Below, one piece after another: positions 43,552 through 52,211 of a DNA stretch of 64,000 bases. Position 1 is the first letter of the stretch. Each line of letters begins with the position of its first letter. The stretch comes from JAJEAD01 sp964420925. GTDB lineage: Bacteria; Pseudomonadota; Gammaproteobacteria; HK1. The notes under the pieces are model-generated. The model was not told the origin of the DNA and did no database searches. It saw only the letters and a list, made by a program, of their open reading frames with translations. The stretch lies in contig CAYQVB010000102.1 in assembly GCA_964420925.1 (NCBI GenBank), forward strand, positions 10,256 to 74,255. Direction: 5' to 3'. Position numbers and translations under genes: made by a program.

Positions 43552-43799
43552 GGGACTCTGCGAGCGTCGGGCATTGCGATCGCTCCCCTCCGCCGGTGAA
43601 CCTCGGCAATCATAGCCGTATCCATCAGGCGCGACACCGCCGCACCCGCTGGGGCGGTGGTTCATCGACTTCGGCAAGAGTAGAGTGTCCTCGATGAGTG
43701 CGCCTGCGCACGCCGCGGGAATCAAGCTTCGGCGGCCGGCCGCGCCGGGTGTTACCAACCCGGGGAGTGTGGCCCGGTCGAGAAACGGGAGAACCATCC

Positions 43800-45386
43800 A
43801 TGACCGCCAACACCTGGACCCGGGCGGCCTCGCTCGAAGCCCTCCGGACCAAGGGCCGCGTGGTGTTCCGCAAGTCGGGACGCCAGATCGCCCTCTTCGA
43901 CACCCCGAAGGGCGTGTTCGCCTGCAACAACCGCTGCCCGCACGAGGGCTACCCCCTGAGGGAGGGGAGCCTGGACGAGCGCTGCGTCATCACCTGCAAC
44001 TGGCACAACTGGAAGTTCGACCTCGCGAGTGGACGGAACATCTACGAGGGCGAGGGGCTGCGCACCTATCCGGTGGAGATCCGCGACGGCGAGGTCTGGA
44101 TAGATCTGGCGGACCCGCCCTTCGAGAAGCGCCGCTCCGAGATACTCGTTAGCCTGCGCCAAGCGCGCGAGAACAATTCCTACGAGCGTATGGCGCGCGA
44201 GATAGCCCGCCTGCGCCGCCTCGGCGCCGATCCCCTCGACGCGGTGCGCGAGACCATTCACTGGTCCTACGATCGGATGGAGTTCGGCTGGACCCATGCC
44301 TACGCGGGAGTCGCGGACTGGCTCACCCTCTACGACGAGAACGAATCCGACGAAGAGAAGCGTCTCGCCTGCGTGCTGGAGGGGGTCGCCCACGTTGCGG
44401 ATGACGTGCTGCGGCAGCCTCGGCACCGTTTCACCGATGCCGTCCGGCCTTACGATGAAGAGGCGTTCGTCGCCGCGGTCGAGGGGGAGGACGAGGACGC
44501 GGCGGTGGCAATGCTGCGGGGCGGTCTCGAAGCGGGCCTCGGATTTGCCGACTTCGAGCCCGGACTCACGCGCGTCGCCCTCGCTCACTACAATGATTTC
44601 GGTCACACGCTCATTTACGTGACCAAGGCGGGCCGGCTCATCGAGCGCCTCGGTGCCGAGGTCGCCCGGCCTCTGCTTTTCTCGCTCGTGCGCGGGATGG
44701 TGTTCGCGACCCGGGAGGACCTCATCCCAGAGTTTCGGGGCTACGCGAAGGCGCTCGCCCGATGGGGCCGGGCGAAGAACGGAATGGACCCGGTGCCCGC
44801 CGACTGGCGCGGGCTCGGCATCAACAAGGCGCTGTCACGGGCAACGTCTTCGAGCGCAGTGCCGCCGTCTCGGCTCTACCACGCCCTGCTCGGCGCCAAC
44901 GCCCACAACCTCCTCACCTTCGACATTGCGCAGCAGGATCGGATCCGCATTGCCATCGACGACAACGTAGGGTGGCTCGACTTCACTCACGGCATCACCT
45001 TCGCCAACGCGGTGCGCGAGCAGTGCACCAGGTTTCCCGAGCTGTGGCCTTCCGCGCTCCTGCAGATGGCCTGCTTCAGCGGCCGCAATGCGCCCTACAC
45101 CAACGGGCTGGAGGATGCCGAAGAATGGCGGGTGAAAGATGCGGGCGCCTTCGTCGACGAAGCGGTGGAAGGGCTCTTCGATCACGGGGCGGGCGAGTTC
45201 ATCGTGTCGGTGCACCTGCTGAAGACGGTGATGGCGGCGAGGGAGGAGTTGCGTGCGGATCCTCCCGAGGAGGTCGCCGATCTGCTCGCGGCCGGGCTCA
45301 ACCGCTTCCTGCACTCGCGTCTGAAGCGCCGCCAGGTGCGCAGGAGCGTCTACCAGGCGATGAAGTTCGTAGCCTACGACGGCTGA
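43800..45386 (+). CDS. Rieske ferredoxin domain fused to an unrecognised helical domain
   Basis: 528 aa from ATG 43800. Residues about 15-105 are a Rieske domain with C46-x-H48 and C66-x2-H69, the ferredoxin-like type. The remaining 420 residues contain no mononuclear-iron oxygenase motif and no domain known to me. They look mainly helical, with clusters of possible metal or substrate ligands: HWSYDRMEFGWTHAY near 160, GVAHVADDV near 200, HGITFANAVREQC near 400 and a His/Glu-bearing GAGEFIVSVHLLKT near 465. It may be an electron carrier with a dedicated regulatory or catalytic partner domain. Function should be considered unknown. Confidence 0.8.
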   Translation: MTANTWTRAASLEALRTKGRVVFRKSGRQIALFDTPKGVFACNNRCPHEGYPLREGSLDERCVITCNWHNWKFDLASGRNIYEGEGLRTYPVEIRDGEVWIDLADPPFEKRRSEILVSLRQARENNSYERMAREIARLRRLGADPLDAVRETIHWSYDRMEFGWTHAYAGVADWLTLYDENESDEEKRLACVLEGVAHVADDVLRQPRHRFTDAVRPYDEEAFVAAVEGEDEDAAVAMLRGGLEAGLGFADFEPGLTRVALAHYNDFGHTLIYVTKAGRLIERLGAEVARPLLFSLVRGMVFATREDLIPEFRGYAKALARWGRAKNGMDPVPADWRGLGINKALSRATSSSAVPPSRLYHALLGANAHNLLTFDIAQQDRIRIAIDDNVGWLDFTHGITFANAVREQCTRFPELWPSALLQMACFSGRNAPYTNGLEDAEEWRVKDAGAFVDEAVEGLFDHGAGEFIVSVHLLKTVMAAREELRADPPEEVADLLAAGLNRFLHSRLKRRQVRRSVYQAMKFVAYDG

Positions 45387-45459
45387 GTCTGGCGACGGAA
45401 GCCGGGCGCACCTTGGCTTGCGAGTCTCCCCGTAACCCGGCTGGCTGAGACGGCCGTGG

Positions 45460-45750
45460 CTACTTGAAGATTCCGTCCCCTTGCTCGTCGATCAGCCGCT
45501 TCGCCTTGCGCACCGTGAGATCCACGGTGCCGTCGAGATCGGGGTTGGTATCGGCGCGGACGAAGGTGTGGGCTTTCTGTTCGCCGTCAACTTCCTTGCT
45601 GATGACCCCCATCACCCGCCATCCCCCCGAGTCGCGTTGCGGCGTCGCCACGATGGTGTAGCCGTTGTACTCCTGTGGCGGCGCCTCGTGGGTGCCGCCC
45701 GACGCCCCGCCGCCGCCCGAGAACAGCTTCTTCAGGAACCCGAGTGCCAT
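45460..45750 (-). CDS. HlyU family protein
   Basis: 96 aa from the ATG at 45748-45750, with GGGAGG 6 nt upstream. The N-terminus ALGFLKKLFSGGGGASGG is followed by the conserved core EYNGYTIVATPQRDSGGWRV, then the C-terminal part ISKEVDGEQKAHTFVRAD, the length and pattern of small HlyU-annotated proteins of proteobacteria. Despite the name, many short members are not proven transcription regulators. It converges with the Rieske fusion gene. Confidence 0.82.
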   Translation of the reverse strand: MALGFLKKLFSGGGGASGGTHEAPPQEYNGYTIVATPQRDSGGWRVMGVISKEVDGEQKAHTFVRADTNPDLDGTVDLTVRKAKRLIDEQGDGIFK

Positions 45751-46021
45751 CGCCTGCCTCCCCTTGGCGCACCAGCGTCTCCGATGCGCTCGCCGGGGTC
45801 TCGTCCGCGGGAGCGCACGTCGCGCGTGCGTGCAGTTATACACCGCTCGGGCGGCGGCTGCACGATTCAATCCAGCATGAGCGGAAGGCGCATCACACCG
45901 ATCATCGGAGGCGCGACCCCTGAGGCAAAACGTGTTCGGACTCCATCCGCTTCGATGCCGGCGGCCGCTGCATTTTGCGGCGTCGTATAAGATGCCGACC
46001 GAATCGAATGTAGGGGCTCCG

Positions 46022-46666
46022 ATGAACACGTCGATGCCGCACTTCTCCCAGAAGTTCGCCATTGGAGTGATGATCGCGGTAGCGCTCGCCGCCGGCATGG
46101 TCGTCGGGGGAATGGATCGGGATGGCGTCACCTCGAGCGGGGCATCCGATGCCGCATCGGGTCTCGGGCGCTACGAGATCGGAGGAGAGCTCGATCTCAC
46201 CAACCAGCGCGGGGAGCGTGTACGGCTGAGCGATCTTGCCGGCAACGCGGTGATGCTCTTTTTCGGCTACACCTACTGCCCCGACATCTGCCCGGCGACC
46301 CTCGCCCGCATACGTTCGGTCAAGGCCGCCCTGGCGCCGGAAGACGCCGCCCGTTTCATCGGGGTGCTGGTGTCGGTGGACCCGGCGCGCGACACGCCCG
46401 CACGGCTCGGTGAGTACGTGGAGTTCTTCGACCCCGGTTTCATCGGGCTGACCGGCGCAGAGGATGAGTTGCAGAGCGTTGCGCGCCGCTACGGGGCCCA
46501 GTTCGAGATTCCCGAAGGTCAGCCCGAGGACGGCTATCTCGTGAACCACTCCACCTTCGGATATCTCATCGATCCGGCCGGGCAGGTGCGAGCGCTCTAC
46601 TCCGGGGAAGAACCCATCAAGGAGATGGCGGCCAACGTGCAGGAAGTGCTCGGAGAGATCGGATGA
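46022..46666 (+). CDS. SCO1/SenC family copper-binding assembly protein
   Basis: 214 aa from ATG 46022, with AGGGG 5 nt upstream; an ATG at 45992 overlaps a TATAAG box and is less likely. The N-terminal hydrophobic anchor FAIGVMIAVALAAGMVVGG is followed by a thioredoxin-fold domain with the copper-binding pair C86 and C90 in YTYCPDICPATL and H176 in LVNHSTFGYL. SCO proteins deliver copper to the CuA site of cytochrome oxidase or related cupro-enzymes in the periplasm. A copper nitrite reductase gene lies 2.5 kb away, which makes a wider copper-maturation role possible. Confidence 0.9.
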   Translation: MNTSMPHFSQKFAIGVMIAVALAAGMVVGGMDRDGVTSSGASDAASGLGRYEIGGELDLTNQRGERVRLSDLAGNAVMLFFGYTYCPDICPATLARIRSVKAALAPEDAARFIGVLVSVDPARDTPARLGEYVEFFDPGFIGLTGAEDELQSVARRYGAQFEIPEGQPEDGYLVNHSTFGYLIDPAGQVRALYSGEEPIKEMAANVQEVLGEIG

Positions 46667-46777
46667 GACCGCCGCCCATTGGGGGGAAGCGGAGAGCGAT
46701 GTGACAATTGACGCGTTGGGCCACCGTGCAATCCTTGCACGTGCCTGCTTCGATACCCGACGCGCAAGGGGAAGACC

Positions 46778-48610
46778 ATGCATGAACGGGGACAGTCAGT
46801 GGAGATAAATCCGGAATGGCGTGATTTCGTAGAAAAAGCCGACGCGGAATGGGCGGTCATGGAGGAAGAAGAGCGCCGCATTCGAGAAGAGGTGATGCCG
46901 GACAAGGTCCTGCCCTTTCGATCGGCGATAACGCATCCGCAGCTCGTTTTCGAGCAGGACGTGCCCATGCGGACTCGTGACGGGGTCACGTTGAGAGCAG
47001 ACGTCATTCGCCCGGATTCATCGGAGCGCTTTCCGGTGATAGTGATGCGCACCCCCTATGACAAGCGCGCTTCGTTGGACTCCGGTCCGGTGGTGATGCG
47101 CAACCTCGCCCAGCGAGGCTACGTGACCATCATTCAGGACGTGCGGGGCAAGTATGCCTCCGAGGGCGAGTTTGCGCCGCGGATTAACGAAGTCGATGAC
47201 GGATACGACACCGTGGAGTGGGCGGCATGTCAGGAGTGGTCCAACGGCAAGGTGGGTATGTGGGGCGTTTCCTATGGAGGCTTCAGCTCGTTGACCGCGG
47301 CGCTTGCCAAGGCGCCCCATCTGACCTGTATTTTCCCTGCGATGATTGGCCTCAAGTTCCTGCCCTACAGAAACGGCACTTTCGGGCTGCAGGGCCGGGC
47401 CGCGTGGCTCATATGGACCACCGGGCGCTACAACAACAACCCGCTGCGCATCGACTTCAATCATCTGCCCCTGAATGAGATCGACGACAAGGCCGGATAT
47501 CCCAGTGGTCTGTTCAAGGCGCTGGTCACCATGGACCTTGACAAGGTGCAGGCGGCGGAGACGGCCTTCGGCCCCGATAATCTTTCCGCCATCACTGCGA
47601 AATCCTGTCTGGTCGCCGGTTGGCATGATGAGCTGTGTGGGGAAACGCTCGTCAACTGGCCGCACTTGCGGCAATCCGACCCCGATGCGAGATTGCTGAT
47701 CGGGCCGTGGCACCACAACTTGTTGAGCATGGAGGAAGCGAGAATCGGTGCGCTGCCTACCGAGAAGGTGGAGCTCTGGAGCTACCTGGAGGAAATGGAG
47801 CAGTTTTTCCGCACCCACTTGAAGGAAGAGCACGGTGACCGTGCCGGGACCGACGCCCCCGTGAAGCTGTTTGTGATGGGTGAGAACCGGTGGCGGAGCG
47901 AGAAGGAATGGCCGCTGGCCCGGACGCAGTACACGCCGTTCTATCTGCACAGCAGCGGGGCCGCGGAGAGGGATCTCGGCGATGGGCGGCTCGATCCGCA
48001 CCGGCCCGACGGCGAAGAGGCGGCGGATCGCTTTCACTACGATCCGCTGAGCCCGGTGTCCTGGCCCCCCAGCGAGGACGTTTGGGAGTACCTGCACTGC
48101 ATGGGCAGTTGTCGTGATGTGGAGCTGAGGGAGGATGTGCTCGTCTACAGCAGCGAGGACCTGGTGCAGGACCTCGAAGTCACCGGGGCAGTCGGGGTGA
48201 CCTTGTTTGCGGCCACCGATGCCGAGGACACCGACTTCGTGGTGTGCCTGATCGATGTCCACCCGGATGGACACAGCCAGTACCTGACCAACGGCATTGT
48301 TCGCGGTCGCTTCCGGGAGGGCGTGGAGAATCCGCGGCTGCTGGAGCCGGGCCGGGTTTACAGGTACGAGTTCGAGCTGGCGCCCACGAGCAATCTGTTC
48401 AGAAAGGGCCACCGTATCCGGGTGGCGGTGTCCAGCAGCGACTTCAGCCGCTTTGCCCGCAATCAGAACACCGCCGACCCCATCGGCGTCTCTCGCGAGG
48501 TGAAGGTTGCGCAGCAGACCATCGTGCACTCCAGCGACTACCCGTCGCACGTCGTACTGCCGGTGATTCCGCGCAGGGCGTGCCGCCCCGTGCGCGAGCC
48601 GGCCGAGTAA
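46778..48610 (+). CDS. CocE/NonD family hydrolase (X-Pro dipeptidyl-peptidase S15 fold)
   Basis: 610 aa from ATG 46778, preceded by AGGGG. An alpha/beta-hydrolase domain carries the nucleophile Ser165 in GVSYGGFSS, a likely acid Asp in LVAGWHDELCG and the His in LIGPWHHNLLS. The C-terminal jelly-roll domain ends with RKGHRIRVAVSSSDF and FARNQNT, standard for the cocaine esterase/glutaryl-7-ACA acylase group. There is no signal peptide, so it is cytosolic. The real substrate is probably an ester or amide of unknown type. The small NTF2-like gene follows after 10 nt. Confidence 0.9.
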   Translation: MHERGQSVEINPEWRDFVEKADAEWAVMEEEERRIREEVMPDKVLPFRSAITHPQLVFEQDVPMRTRDGVTLRADVIRPDSSERFPVIVMRTPYDKRASLDSGPVVMRNLAQRGYVTIIQDVRGKYASEGEFAPRINEVDDGYDTVEWAACQEWSNGKVGMWGVSYGGFSSLTAALAKAPHLTCIFPAMIGLKFLPYRNGTFGLQGRAAWLIWTTGRYNNNPLRIDFNHLPLNEIDDKAGYPSGLFKALVTMDLDKVQAAETAFGPDNLSAITAKSCLVAGWHDELCGETLVNWPHLRQSDPDARLLIGPWHHNLLSMEEARIGALPTEKVELWSYLEEMEQFFRTHLKEEHGDRAGTDAPVKLFVMGENRWRSEKEWPLARTQYTPFYLHSSGAAERDLGDGRLDPHRPDGEEAADRFHYDPLSPVSWPPSEDVWEYLHCMGSCRDVELREDVLVYSSEDLVQDLEVTGAVGVTLFAATDAEDTDFVVCLIDVHPDGHSQYLTNGIVRGRFREGVENPRLLEPGRVYRYEFELAPTSNLFRKGHRIRVAVSSSDFSRFARNQNTADPIGVSREVKVAQQTIVHSSDYPSHVVLPVIPRRACRPVREPAE

Positions 48611-48620
48611 GGTCGCGGCC

Positions 48621-49055
48621 ATGAGCGGAAGTCCCCACGATTCTCCGGCCGCGCTGGTCGATGCCTGCTACGACCTGATCACCTTCGAGCCGGGAGCCGA
48701 GCCCGACTGGGAAGGCTTCCGGGCACTGTTTCATCGCCGGGCGGTGCTCGCGCTGCGGGTGTTTCCCGAGGACGATGCGGTCACGGTGATGGACCTCGAC
48801 GCCTACATGGTCAAGCAGATGCGCGCCGGGATGGAGGAGGAGGGCTACTCGGAAACCCTGGTGAGCCGCACCGAGCTCGTGTTTCACGATGTGGCCGAGG
48901 TCCGGGTGGTCTTCGAGATGAGGTTCGGCGAAGGGGCGCCCCACACCGCGGTCGACGTGTATGGCCTCGTCAGGCTCGATGGGCGCTGGTTGATCGCCTC
49001 CATCATTAGCGACATCGCCGCGCCCGGTGAGCCACTCCCCGGGAACTGGGGATAG
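48621..49055 (+). CDS. NTF2-like (SnoaL/Cif-type) small protein
   Basis: 144 aa from ATG 48621, 10 nt after the CocE-like stop. The pattern of an N-terminal helix, WEGFRALFHRRAVLALRVFP, a middle helix EDDAVTVMDLDAYMVKQMRA and a C-terminal strand DVYGLVRLDGRWLIASIIS is that of the NTF2 cone fold. The family has binding and isomerase members; the pocket residues do not tell which. Close spacing suggests cotranscription with the hydrolase. Confidence 0.75.
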   Translation: MSGSPHDSPAALVDACYDLITFEPGAEPDWEGFRALFHRRAVLALRVFPEDDAVTVMDLDAYMVKQMRAGMEEEGYSETLVSRTELVFHDVAEVRVVFEMRFGEGAPHTAVDVYGLVRLDGRWLIASIISDIAAPGEPLPGNWG

Positions 49056-49098
49056 TCCGCAGCGGCGTCACGGCGGACCTGCGCATCCCGCCGAACGA

Positions 49099-49121
49099 CG
49101 CCGGTCACGGGGTGACCGGCG
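49099..49121. terminator. Bidirectional hairpin between convergent genes
   Basis: CGCCGGTCAC (49099-49108) and GTGACCGGCG (49112-49121) form a 10-bp perfect stem with a 3-nt loop, between the NTF2-like stop (49055) and the nitrite reductase stop (49180). Confidence 0.7.
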
Positions 49122-49179
49122 CCTTGGTACCTCCGCTTTCGTGGACGATGTTGCTTGCGCCGGCCGCGACGCGCGGGCG

Positions 49180-50361
49180 TCAGGCCATCATTGCCGATGG
49201 CGCCTTGACCTGCTTCATGAGGTCGTCGTTCCAGTCGCCTTCGACGACCACGTGCGAGGCCGCACCGAGCTCGACCGCCTCGATGAGATTGTGGTTGAGA
49301 TAGACGTACACACCCGGCTGGTGGAAGGTGTACAGGGCCGCGCCCGCGGAACCTCCTCGGATGAACCAGGTTTCGAGCCCGGTCTCCGGCACGTCGGCGA
49401 AGGAGCCCGTCTCCCAGACATAGTCGCCGTGACCGCCGATCAGGTGCGGGCGCGAGTCGCGGTTGGCCTGGGAGTGGATGAACAGCACCGACTCGCCGAC
49501 CTTCGCCTTCATGGCCGCGTCGCCGGTGAGCGCACCGACCTTGCCGTTGAACACGATATGGGTCGGGGTGAGAGTGCGCATGACGGGAAAGACATCCGCG
49601 AAGTTGTGGGCCGGCCCGTCGTACGTCTTCCAGTCGCCGTTCTCGTCCTTCGGGACGTAGAAGTCCTGCTCTCCGATGTAGTACGCGCGGTCGTAGCGCA
49701 GCGGATTGCCCTTGCCGTCGTTCAGACCATCGCGCGGCAGCACCATGATCGCGCCGTTCATGCCGTGCACGACGTGGTAGGGAATCATCGGGCCCCCGGG
49801 CGCGCAGTGATAGATGTAGACGCCCGCTTTCGTCGCCCGGAAGCGCAGCACGGTCTCCTGGCCCGGCGCGACGTGCGTCAGCGCTCCTCCGCCCAGGGCG
49901 CCGGTCGAAGCGTGAAAGTCGATGTTGTGCTCCATCGTGTTCGTCGAGGGATTCTTCAACGTGAGCTCGACGTAGTCGTCCTGGTGGCAGACGACGAGGG
50001 GGCCGGGAACCGAGCCGTTGTAGGTCATGGCCCACACCTCTGCGCCCGTATCGTCGACGGCCCAGGGGATGTCTTCGCAGGTCATGGTGATTTCCACGAC
50101 TTTCGGGCCGCCGCTCGCCACCTGTTCGTGTTCCGGCACGAAGGGCGGCGCGCCGAGCTCCTGCTTGACACGCGGACGCGCCGCTATCTCCTCTTCGGTC
50201 AACGACGCCATGGCCATCATCGTGCTGCTGCCGGCGGATTGCGTGGCGGCCATCGCGCTCTGGTTTCCGGCGAGGGCGAAGGCTCCGAATGCAGCGGCGC
50301 CCGAGGCGGTCGAGGCTTTCAGGAAATCGCGGCGATGAAGTGCTTCTTTCTTCGATTGCAT
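49180..50361 (-). CDS. nirK: Copper-containing nitrite reductase
   Basis: 393 aa from the ATG at 50359-50361, with AAGGAGG 9 nt upstream. A Tat-type signal HRRDFLKASTASG is followed by a hydrophobic stretch and an SAMAAT cleavage region. Two cupredoxin domains follow. Type 1 copper ligands are H145, C186, H196 and M201 (YHCAPGGPMIPYHVVHGM). The type 2 site uses H150 and H185 with the catalytic Asp148 (HNIDFHAS) and the later His of LIGGHGDY and LNHNL. It reduces nitrite to NO in the periplasm. No nitric oxide reductase gene is in the window. The upstream FNR/DNR-type box suggests induction at low oxygen or by NO. Confidence 0.93.
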   Translation of the reverse strand: MQSKKEALHRRDFLKASTASGAAAFGAFALAGNQSAMAATQSAGSSTMMAMASLTEEEIAARPRVKQELGAPPFVPEHEQVASGGPKVVEITMTCEDIPWAVDDTGAEVWAMTYNGSVPGPLVVCHQDDYVELTLKNPSTNTMEHNIDFHASTGALGGGALTHVAPGQETVLRFRATKAGVYIYHCAPGGPMIPYHVVHGMNGAIMVLPRDGLNDGKGNPLRYDRAYYIGEQDFYVPKDENGDWKTYDGPAHNFADVFPVMRTLTPTHIVFNGKVGALTGDAAMKAKVGESVLFIHSQANRDSRPHLIGGHGDYVWETGSFADVPETGLETWFIRGGSAGAALYTFHQPGVYVYLNHNLIEAVELGAASHVVVEGDWNDDLMKQVKAPSAMMA

Positions 50362-50391
50362 CGGAAGGACCTCCTTTTTCAAGAGGCTCAA

Positions 50392-50433
50392 ATGTTAGTC
50401 TCGAAACTGTGCCTGCACACTGATTCACGTCAG
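50392..50433 (-). promoter_or_regulatory. FNR/DNR-type box and -10 element of nirK
   Basis: CTGATTCACGTCAG at 50420-50433 matches the TTGAT-N4-ATCAA/TTGAC-N4-GTCAA pattern with one mismatch per half. On the minus strand a -10-like TAACAT lies at 50397-50392. Taking +1 at 50385, the box is centred exactly at -41.5, the class II activator position, and the leader is 24 nt to the ATG. This geometry supports oxygen- or NO-dependent activation by a Crp/Fnr-family regulator. Confidence 0.55.
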
Positions 50434-50452
50434 GTTCCTTCGTCGTCATCTC

Positions 50453-50634
50453 TAGCCGCAATATCTCACCGATTTTCGTCGCGAGGGTGTCAATATGCCG
50501 TGATAGTGGGCCGCACGGACCGAGAGACGCTGTAGGCGTAGCCGACACTACGTCGAAGCGGCTCGAGGGAGTACGGCCCGCTAGCGCGAGCAGATTGGCG
50601 CCCGCAGCAGGAAATCGGTGAGATATTGCGGCCA
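50453..50634. repeat. MITE-like element with about 24-bp inverted ends upstream of nirK
   Basis: The left end (50453-50476, containing GCAATATCTCACCGATTT) and right end (50611-50634, containing AAATCGGTGAGATATTGC) are complementary at 22 of 24 positions and enclose 134 bp without an open frame of note. A solo copy of the end sequence is at 12459-12476. No clear target duplication was seen. The rest of 50362-50964 holds the nirK promoter and, from 50635, a stretch with no recognised gene. Confidence 0.75.
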
Positions 50635-50964
50635 GGCCATCAAGCGTTGCGGGCTCAACAGGAGGGGAGTTCGGCCAAGCGAAGAGTGACCGATGGCTGA
50701 TACCGAGTGGCGCGGCGTCCGGCCCGGAATGCAGGAGAAACCGTGTTGCCGGCCGCACTGTGCAGAGAGGCCGGTCTCCGATTCAGGTAGAGTACGCGGC
50801 CACCGGCTTCGGCCGCCGCTGCATGGGGATACTGAAAGAAGCGCGCCGGCCGCAGGGGCGTCGACAGAAGGGTTTTTTCAAAGGATGGAGAGGGACGCCA
50901 CGAGAAGGAACGGGGTGCTGGCTGCCGGTCGCACGACGCAGCCGCGGCACGGGACAGGGCGGGG

Positions 50965-52167
50965 ATGCGCCTGACTCGCGAGCAGACAAACCTCGCCGTC
51001 CTGAGCCTTGCCACCATGCTCAATCGGGTGGCGGCTCCGCTCATCGTGCTCGTCGGCGGGCTGGTGGGGCTCACGCTCGCTCCGGACCCCGCGCTCGCCA
51101 CCCTGCCGGTCGCCCTGCACGTGGTCGGGCTGGGGGCCTGCGCTTATCCCGCCTCCAGCATCATGCGCCGGCTCGGCCGGCGAGCCGGGTTCGTGCTCGG
51201 GAGCGTCTTCGCAGCGCTCGCCGCCGTCGGTGCCGCGTTGGCGATCATGGTCGAGAGCTTTGCCGGGGTGTGCGCCGCTTCCGCGGTGCTCGGCGCCAAC
51301 CAGGCCTTCGTGCATCAGTATCGCTTTGCGGCGGCAGAGAACGTGGCGCCGGCCCGGGTGAGCCACGCCGTCTCCCTGCTGCTGCTGGTGAGCCTCGTCT
51401 CGGCCTTTGTGGGACCCGAGCTCGGCCGGCACGGCCGGGACTGGGTGGATGGAGCGCCTTTCGCCGGCGCGTTTCTCGGCCTCACCGGACTGCACCTGCT
51501 GGCGGCGCTCCTTCTTCTCGTCTACCGGGAAGAGATCGCTGCTGGACCGGAGACCGGTGGGGATCCGGCCGAGCGGCCCCTTGGTCGCATTCTCGCGCAG
51601 CCCGTATACGTGGTCTCGGTGGCCGCCGCCGCCATCGCCTTTGCGGTGATGTCGATGATGATGACCGCGGCACCGATCGCCATGCACGCCCGGCACGGAC
51701 ACTCCCTGGACATCACCGCCTGGGCGATCGAAGGACACATCCTCGGGATGTACCTGCCTTCCCTGTTCAGCGGCCACCTGGTCGCGCGCTTTGGCGCGTA
51801 CGGAATCATGGCGGCTGGAGTGGCGCTCCTTGCCGCGGCCTCCGCAACGGCGCTGCTGGGCGAGAGCGCGGCTCACTTCATGGTGGCGCTGGTGGCCTTG
51901 GGGGTGGGCTGGAACTTCCTGTTCACCGCCGGGAGCACGTTGGTTACCACCACCTACCGCCACTCCGAGCGTTTCAAGGCGCAGGGCCTCAACGACCTCA
52001 TCGTGTTCGGATCCATGGCCACGCTGACGCTGGCGGCCGGCGTGCTGCTCGAGTTTGTCGAATGGAGGGGGCTGCTGTGGTGCATGCTGCCCCCACTGGT
52101 TCTGATGATGGCGTTGATCCTGCTGCTGCCGCGGGGGAGGACGGTCACGGCACCGGCCGCAGGCTGA
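50965..52167 (+). CDS. Major facilitator superfamily transporter
   Basis: 400 aa from ATG 50965, strongly hydrophobic, about 12 membrane helices. The loop after helix 2 has RRLGRRAGFVLGS, the A-like MFS motif, and the central loop (YREEIAAGPETGGDPAERPLG) splits two six-helix halves. A second-half counterpart is the GHLVARFGAYGIMAAG segment. Resemblance to YnfM/YgaY-type proton-driven exporters is possible, but no substrate can be read from it. Confidence 0.88.
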   Translation: MRLTREQTNLAVLSLATMLNRVAAPLIVLVGGLVGLTLAPDPALATLPVALHVVGLGACAYPASSIMRRLGRRAGFVLGSVFAALAAVGAALAIMVESFAGVCAASAVLGANQAFVHQYRFAAAENVAPARVSHAVSLLLLVSLVSAFVGPELGRHGRDWVDGAPFAGAFLGLTGLHLLAALLLLVYREEIAAGPETGGDPAERPLGRILAQPVYVVSVAAAAIAFAVMSMMMTAAPIAMHARHGHSLDITAWAIEGHILGMYLPSLFSGHLVARFGAYGIMAAGVALLAAASATALLGESAAHFMVALVALGVGWNFLFTAGSTLVTTTYRHSERFKAQGLNDLIVFGSMATLTLAAGVLLEFVEWRGLLWCMLPPLVLMMALILLLPRGRTVTAPAAG

Positions 52168-52211
52168 GGTATCGCCTTTCCGGAAGCGGAGACCGGTGCA
52201 CCCGTGTCGCT

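Noticed and set aside
43552..43799. Extended N-terminus for the metallo-hydrolase gene
   Set aside because: The extra 82 codons overlap the divergent gene's upstream region and have no family similarity; the ATG at 43549-43551 gives the normal start.
50693..50974. 93-codon plus-strand frame before the MFS gene
   Set aside because: It starts with a plausible peptide but has no family resemblance, lacks a ribosome site and overlaps the MFS start; treated as noncoding.
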